Shown: in pieces, positions 59,899 to 64,000 of the stretch | How positions within the stretch are numbered: the first letter of the stretch is position 1 | Layout: each line of letters starts with the position of its first letter | Source of the DNA: Adlercreutzia sp. ZJ141 | Lineage (GTDB): Bacteria > Actinomycetota > Coriobacteriia > Coriobacteriales > Eggerthellaceae | Assembly (NCBI RefSeq): GCF_011038965.1 | Contig: NZ_JAAKEB010000012.1 | Location: 1 to 64,000, forward strand | DNA length: 64,000 nucleotides | Direction: 5' to 3' | Program-made: the position numbers and the translations under genes | Notes under the pieces: model-generated | What the model was told of the DNA's origin: nothing | Seen by the model: the letters and a program-made list of their open reading frames with translations, nothing else | Database searches by the model: none

Positions 59899-60294
59899 CT
59901 ACGCCATAATTTCCTTTTCCACCACCAGCTCGCTTTTGATCTTACCTACAAGCCGCTGCAGCGCATCGATACAATGCGGGCGAATGTCAGCACCAACTAG
60001 CACATACATGATGGAGTCGCCCACGTTTAGCGCGCCTTCATTCATCCATACGCGTACGTAGTACACGCCTTCCCAGGAAAGCGCCTCATTAATGGCAGCG
60101 TCAAGACCTTCCGCATCGTAGGAAAACTCTATCTGGGCAACCTCACCCAAGCCTTCCACACCTTCACGTACCTGGGCTTTCGGTGTTGTGCGCACCACGC
60201 CGTTATGCACAAGGAACATGCCGCATTTGTCGGCGTTCGGACTCAGCTTCGCCTCGGCGAGCCACTGATCGAGAGATGGTTGGGGCTTAGTCAT
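59899..60294 (-). CDS. MoaE-like molybdopterin synthase catalytic subunit
   Basis: A 131-residue protein. The middle AAINEALSWEGVYYVRVWMN, the NVGDSIMYVLVGADIRPHCI segment and the end GKIKSELVVEKE align with the MoaE core, where the two late lysines (K119 and K126 in E. coli) are catalytic; lysines are present at both places (GKIK and EKE). The usual H-R-x-G stretch is altered to NEGALNVGD, so activity may differ. The start 60294 has AAGGAG eight bases upstream. It diverges from the mobBA fusion gene, which supports a cofactor role. Confidence 0.75.
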   Translation of the reverse strand: MTKPQPSLDQWLAEAKLSPNADKCGMFLVHNGVVRTTPKAQVREGVEGLGEVAQIEFSYDAEGLDAAINEALSWEGVYYVRVWMNEGALNVGDSIMYVLVGADIRPHCIDALQRLVGKIKSELVVEKEIMA

Positions 60295-60481
60295 GATGTT
60301 CTCCTTGTCGTCTGACAACGCGCGGAACCGATCCGTAACCGATCCGCAACAAATTATCCTCAATTCACTATACTTCATTCCCACCATTTCCTACCCCACT
60401 TGCACGCGAATGCTATACTTTCCGCCGGGGAAACAAAGCCGGACAAAACCGGAACGCATCCAACGCCATGAAAGGGGAACC

Positions 60482-61789
60482 ATGGACATCTTGAGCCCTG
60501 CGATTTCTATCGTCGGCCGGCACAACTCGGGAAAAACCACGCTGATAGAGAAGCTTATCGCCGAGCTTGTGTTGCGCGGGTTGGACGTGGGCAGCGTGAA
60601 GCACCATGGGCATGTGGGGTTCGACATCGATATCCCCGGCAAGGACTCCTACCGGCACCGCGCGGCGGGCGCAAGCGAAACCGTCATTGCCGCCCCCGGC
60701 AAAATCGCGCGCGTAAAAACCACCGACGGCGAAACCGAATGTCTGGACATCGTGCGCAGCATGCCCAATCACGACATCGTTATCGTCGAAGGCTACCGTA
60801 AAAGCGCGCTTCCTACCATCGAAGTGATGCGGGCCGACAACCCCGCTGACGAGCGCGTAGCCGAGGCGTTCGCTGAATGCGTGCGCAAGGGTCTGCCCTT
60901 AAGCGCCGACTTCGTGCAGATGGCGCGCAACGCGAAACTGGGCATCACCCATTTTCAGGCACCTTTGTCATCCGACACAGCACTACACGACACTGCTCAG
61001 TACGACCCCAGCGAAGACTTCGCAACCAAAATGCCCACTGCGGCCACTGTCGCTGTGGTTACCGACATCGAACAAGCACGCACTGCCGCAGAATCATGCG
61101 GTATTCCTGTATTCGATTTGAGCGACATAACCGAACTCGCCGACTTTGTACAGGCTAGCTTCGTGCGTCCCAAGTTAAGCATCGTCATTCAAGCGGGTGG
61201 CGAAAGCCGCCGCATGGGACAAAGCAAGGCTACCGTACCGTTTTTGGGGCGTCCGCTCATCTGCCGGCTGGTAGAGCGGTTAAGCCCGCTGGCCGACGAG
61301 CTGATCATCACCACAAACGAACCGGAGAACTTACACTTCCTCGCTAATGACTTCCCTGAACTCAACATCCACCTGGTGCGCGACGTTTTCGACACGCGCG
61401 GCGCACTGCTTGGCCTATACACTGCACTGCATGCTGCAACAAACCCGCTGGTTGGCGTCGTGGCGTGCGATATGGCATGTGCGTCCGCTCGCCTGATCTG
61501 CGCTGAAGCACTCGACCTTATTCAGTCCGGAGCCGACGCAGCGGTGCCGCGCAACCAGTACGGCTACGAGCCCTTCCATTCGGTGTACCGCCGCGACACG
61601 TGCCTGGCAAGCGTTGCCGAACTGATCGATTACGGACACACGCGCGCAAGCGACCTGTTCGGCGTCATTAACGTGAATGAATTCACTATGGACCGCGTAC
61701 GCGAAGCGGAGCCGGAAGGTTGGTGCTTCGTGAACGCGAACACCCCCGATGAACTGCACCTCCTAGAAAAGGTGCTTTTGAAAGCATAG
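60482..61789 (+). CDS. MobB-MobA fusion, molybdenum cofactor guanylylation
   Basis: A 435-residue two-domain protein. Residues 1-170 are MobB: the P-loop is ISIVGRHNSGKTTLIEKL, with the GSVKHHGH segment and VIVEGYRKSALP. After a linker, residues ~228-435 are MobA: VIQAGGESRRMGQSKATVPF binds GTP, VACDMACAS the metal and AAVPRNQYGYEPFHSVYRRD follows. MobA attaches GMP to molybdopterin; MobB is an accessory GTP-binding protein. AGGGG four bases upstream fixes the start at 60482. It implies bis-MGD enzymes of the DMSO reductase family elsewhere in the genome. Confidence 0.93.
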   Translation: MDILSPAISIVGRHNSGKTTLIEKLIAELVLRGLDVGSVKHHGHVGFDIDIPGKDSYRHRAAGASETVIAAPGKIARVKTTDGETECLDIVRSMPNHDIVIVEGYRKSALPTIEVMRADNPADERVAEAFAECVRKGLPLSADFVQMARNAKLGITHFQAPLSSDTALHDTAQYDPSEDFATKMPTAATVAVVTDIEQARTAAESCGIPVFDLSDITELADFVQASFVRPKLSIVIQAGGESRRMGQSKATVPFLGRPLICRLVERLSPLADELIITTNEPENLHFLANDFPELNIHLVRDVFDTRGALLGLYTALHAATNPLVGVVACDMACASARLICAEALDLIQSGADAAVPRNQYGYEPFHSVYRRDTCLASVAELIDYGHTRASDLFGVINVNEFTMDRVREAEPEGWCFVNANTPDELHLLEKVLLKA

Positions 61790-61810
61790 TGCGAACAAAG
61801 CTTAGCCCGC

Positions 61811-63079
61811 CTAGCTATCCTCGATTCGCACCCGCAGGAAATCACCTGGTTCACACGGAATAGGCGAGGTAAACGAGTAGGAATCCATGGCTCGGTTCGC
61901 TACATCAACCGCCTGAGCACGCGGATTCGGATGATCGTCGGTAGGCGTAGGCAACCAGTGCAGACCGCTCACAGTGAAACGTTCGATCGGTCGTGACGGC
62001 GTGACCAACTCAACAACTTGCCCTTCATAGAATCGGTTATGACACGTTGTTGTAACCGTATAGGCTGTGGCGGAATCGCTCATCGGTTCGCACGATGTCA
62101 CCGTGGCCACATGCAGGCATTCCTTCACATAGCCGTCGCGCTCAAGCGTTTGGTCGGGTTCGCCAAAGTAGAACCCCGTGCCGTACGGCCGATGAGATAT
62201 CGCGTACAAGTCGGCTTCTGCCTCGGCAGGGTCGGCACCGTCCATTACCTGGCGGTATGCATGCACCACCGTGGCCACGTAGGCGGCTTTCTTGTTGCGA
62301 CCTTCAATCTTAAACGACGACACGCCCGCACAAGCCAAGTCATCGAGGTAGCGAAGCATGTTCAAATCCTTAGCATTGAGCACATAGCTACCGCGTGCGT
62401 CCTGCTCAAGCGTGTAGTACTCGCCTGGACGCTTCTCTTCGACCAGCTCGTAACTCCACCTACACGACTGAGAGCAGTGCCCCTTGTTGCCACTTCTGCC
62501 CGTCATCGCCGCCGATAGCAGGCAGCGTCCTGAATACGCCACGCACATGGCACCGTGCACGAATGCCTCAAGCTGCAAGTCATCGGGCACGTCGCGGCGC
62601 ATGCGAGCAATATCGGCTACGCTCATCTCGCGAGCGCACACCACGCGCCGCGCACCCAAGCTATACCACACGCGCGCCGCTTCGGCGTTGCACACGCTCG
62701 CCTGCGTACTCACGTGGATGTCAACCCCTGGCGCACTGCGGCGCGCAACAGCGAGCGCCCCCAAATCGCTCACAATGAACGCATCAGCCCCCGCTTCAGC
62801 GAGTGCAGCGCAATAGCTAGGCAGCGCCGCAATATCGTCGGCATCCATGAGTGTGTTCAGCGTCACGTGCACGGAAACGCCTCGTGCATGCGCGTAGGCG
62901 ATGGCGTCCGGCAACTCATCAAGCGTGAAATTCTGGGCGCGTTGGCGCATACCGAACCGGTCGGTGGCTAAATACACCGCATCGGCACCAAAGCGTATCG
63001 CTGCACGTAACTGCTCCATACCACCCGCCGGCGCGAGTAGCTCCACGCTTTTCAGCCCTACGTTTTTCACCTGCGCCAC
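61811..63079 (-). CDS. U32 family peptidase (YegQ/TrhP-like)
   Basis: A 422-residue protein of the U32 family. VELLAPAGGMEQLRAAIRFG opens the barrel, HVSTQASVCNAEAARVWYSL and EAFVHGAMCVAYSGRCLLSA carry the family signature, and GNKGHCSQSCRW supplies clustered cysteines; FKIEGRNKKAAYVATVVHAY follows. Family members act in tRNA hydroxylation (TrhP) or as collagenase-like proteins; the cysteines suggest the former. GTG 63079 (GAGG eight bases upstream) lies ten bases after the EAL gene stop. Confidence 0.9.
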   Translation of the reverse strand: MAQVKNVGLKSVELLAPAGGMEQLRAAIRFGADAVYLATDRFGMRQRAQNFTLDELPDAIAYAHARGVSVHVTLNTLMDADDIAALPSYCAALAEAGADAFIVSDLGALAVARRSAPGVDIHVSTQASVCNAEAARVWYSLGARRVVCAREMSVADIARMRRDVPDDLQLEAFVHGAMCVAYSGRCLLSAAMTGRSGNKGHCSQSCRWSYELVEEKRPGEYYTLEQDARGSYVLNAKDLNMLRYLDDLACAGVSSFKIEGRNKKAAYVATVVHAYRQVMDGADPAEAEADLYAISHRPYGTGFYFGEPDQTLERDGYVKECLHVATVTSCEPMSDSATAYTVTTTCHNRFYEGQVVELVTPSRPIERFTVSGLHWLPTPTDDHPNPRAQAVDVANRAMDSYSFTSPIPCEPGDFLRVRIEDS

Positions 63080-63089
63080 GTTCTTACCC

Positions 63090-64000
63090 TCATGCTTCCC
63101 AGTTCGCACGGCAGAACTCCACAAACCCCTCGATCGAAACAGGTTTGGTGGCGAAGTACCCTTGGTAGCAGTCGCCTCCTAAAGTAGCCACCAAATCGAG
63201 CTGCTCCTGTGTCTCAATACCCTCCACGCAGGTGCGCAGGCCCGCTTTCCGAGCGCTTTGTATGATAGTCTCCAGCAGAGTGAGACTCTTCTCGTCAGTC
63301 AGCGCGCTTAAAAGAAACACCCGGTCAACCTTTAGTTCATCAACGGGAAGCTGAAGCAGCAGCGCCAAAGATGACATACCCGTTCCAAAATCATCAAGAG
63401 CAATGGAAACGCCACGGGAACGGAAGAATCGTAGCTCGTCTTCAAGGAAAGCCGGGTCCAAACGCCGACATCGCTCCGTGAGTTCCAGGCAAAGGCGTTC
63501 AGGTGCACATCCCTCGTCCGCTAGGGTATTAAGGACGTCTTCCCTGAAGCCATCATGTTTTAGTTGGGTGTCCGCGATGTTCACGTTCAGAATAAAATCC
63601 GAATTAACCTGGCGCAAAGGCTCGGTTTCTCGTATTGCCTGACGGAGAATCCAGTTCCCTACCGGGATAAAGGCAGGGTTGTTCTCGAGCCACGGGATGA
63701 AGCTGTCCGGCGGCACGACGCCGTACGGTTCCTGCTTCCAGCGCAGCAGCGCCTCCGCACCAATCACCTTCCCAGTTGCAAAAGACACAATAGGCTGGTA
63801 GCACACAAAGAAGTTCCGACAGCCCTCCACAGCACTCCGGTGTATTTCTGCATGCAGCTGAATGTTCTCGGCATTGATAATCTGCTTGATGTCTTCGCTA
63901 AAAACCAGCTCATTGCGATAGTTTTCCAGCGACTGCTCCATGGCGTAGATGAGGCTGCTCCGCACAACGTGCTCATTGCGGGGATGCTGGGGGTCTAACC
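63090..64000 (-). CDS. EAL domain protein, cyclic di-GMP phosphodiesterase type (5' end outside window)
   Basis: The frame stays open to the window edge, giving about 303 residues of C-terminus. The EAL domain is complete: FFVCYQPIVSFATGKVIGAE with EALLRW, FILNVNIADTQL, LELTERC, ALDDFGTGMSSLALLLQLPV, LKVDRVFLL and CVEGIETQEQLDLV. The catalytic acids (EAL, E in LTE, DDFG, K, E in EGIE) are present, so hydrolysis of cyclic di-GMP is likely. The preceding part suggests a longer protein, perhaps with a GGDEF domain. It lies in one transcript with the U32 gene. Confidence 0.9.
   Translation of the reverse strand, partial: LDPQHPRNEHVVRSSLIYAMEQSLENYRNELVFSEDIKQIINAENIQLHAEIHRSAVEGCRNFFVCYQPIVSFATGKVIGAEALLRWKQEPYGVVPPDSFIPWLENNPAFIPVGNWILRQAIRETEPLRQVNSDFILNVNIADTQLKHDGFREDVLNTLADEGCAPERLCLELTERCRRLDPAFLEDELRFFRSRGVSIALDDFGTGMSSLALLLQLPVDELKVDRVFLLSALTDEKSLTLLETIIQSARKAGLRTCVEGIETQEQLDLVATLGGDCYQGYFATKPVSIEGFVEFCRANWEA

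Overview
The window looks like the chromosome of an anaerobic actinobacterium of the Coriobacteriia, probably Eggerthellaceae. Evidence: an arginine deiminase operon (arcA-arcB-arcC) next to argS and a tRNA-Arg gene; a Tat-exported fumarate-reductase-type flavoprotein beside a multi-span LuxR-type regulator, a pairing typical of Eggerthella and Slackia relatives; high-GC style codon use at only about 50-55% GC by eye; and an RpoC longer than the usual actinobacterial form. Cryptobacterium, an arginine-degrading genus of moderate GC, is a reasonable guess but was not tested.

Layout. 1-700: the N-terminal part of an IS1634-like transposase and relics. 750-4700: tRNA-Leu, SstT-type symporter, tRNA-His, tRNA-Lys, CPA1 antiporter. 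4700-10800: argS, arcCBA (all minus strand), a 550-bp regulatory gap, tRNA-Arg and tRNA-Pro. 10900-21600 is the most accessory stretch: a diguanylate cyclase, a decayed gene, a three-gene DUF3791/DUF3990 cassette (toxin-antitoxin-like), a TetR/membrane-protein pair, a MerR-GyrI regulator, the Tat flavoprotein with its LuxR regulator, a dense block of palindromic repeats, and a cyclophilin-like/flavodoxin/lipoprotein operon. 21600-33300: ABC-F protein, a GMP synthase without its amidotransferase domain, tRNA-Gly, rdgB, murI, cca, malic enzyme, dinB, an XRE-AbrB regulator with a hydrolase, and a DUF1016 relic. 33300-38900: polyphosphate metabolism (PPK2-type phosphotransferase diverging from ppx and ppk1). 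39000-56700: housekeeping genes on the minus strand (glmM, hisE, rpoC, rpoB, NYN protein, rlmB, HAD phosphatase, proS, ispG, rseP) with one plus-strand DEAD-box helicase. 57000-64000: a methyltransferase, a GntR/DUF1648 operon, molybdenum-cofactor genes (MoaE-like, MobB-MobA fusion), a U32 peptidase and an EAL protein cut by the window end.

How the genes work together. ArcA and ArcB convert arginine to ornithine and carbamoyl phosphate, from which ArcC makes ATP. ArgS draws on the same arginine, but a terminator and its own extended -10 box suggest separate transcription. Pap, Ppx and PPK1 form a polyphosphate cycle. MoaE and MobBA prepare molybdenum cofactor for oxidoreductases outside the window.

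Most unusual observations: a perfect 43-bp-arm palindrome at 21520-21611; a dispersed palindromic repeat with the core GGAAACACTGATTA, one copy of which supplies the rdgB stop codon; a 9-bp degenerate tandem array upstream of ppk1; an alpha-CTD-like helix-hairpin-helix domain in the RpoC tail; an RseP-like protease that appears to have a winged-helix-like insert and no PDZ domain; and the DUF3791/DUF3990 cassette, the best candidate for an under-described system.
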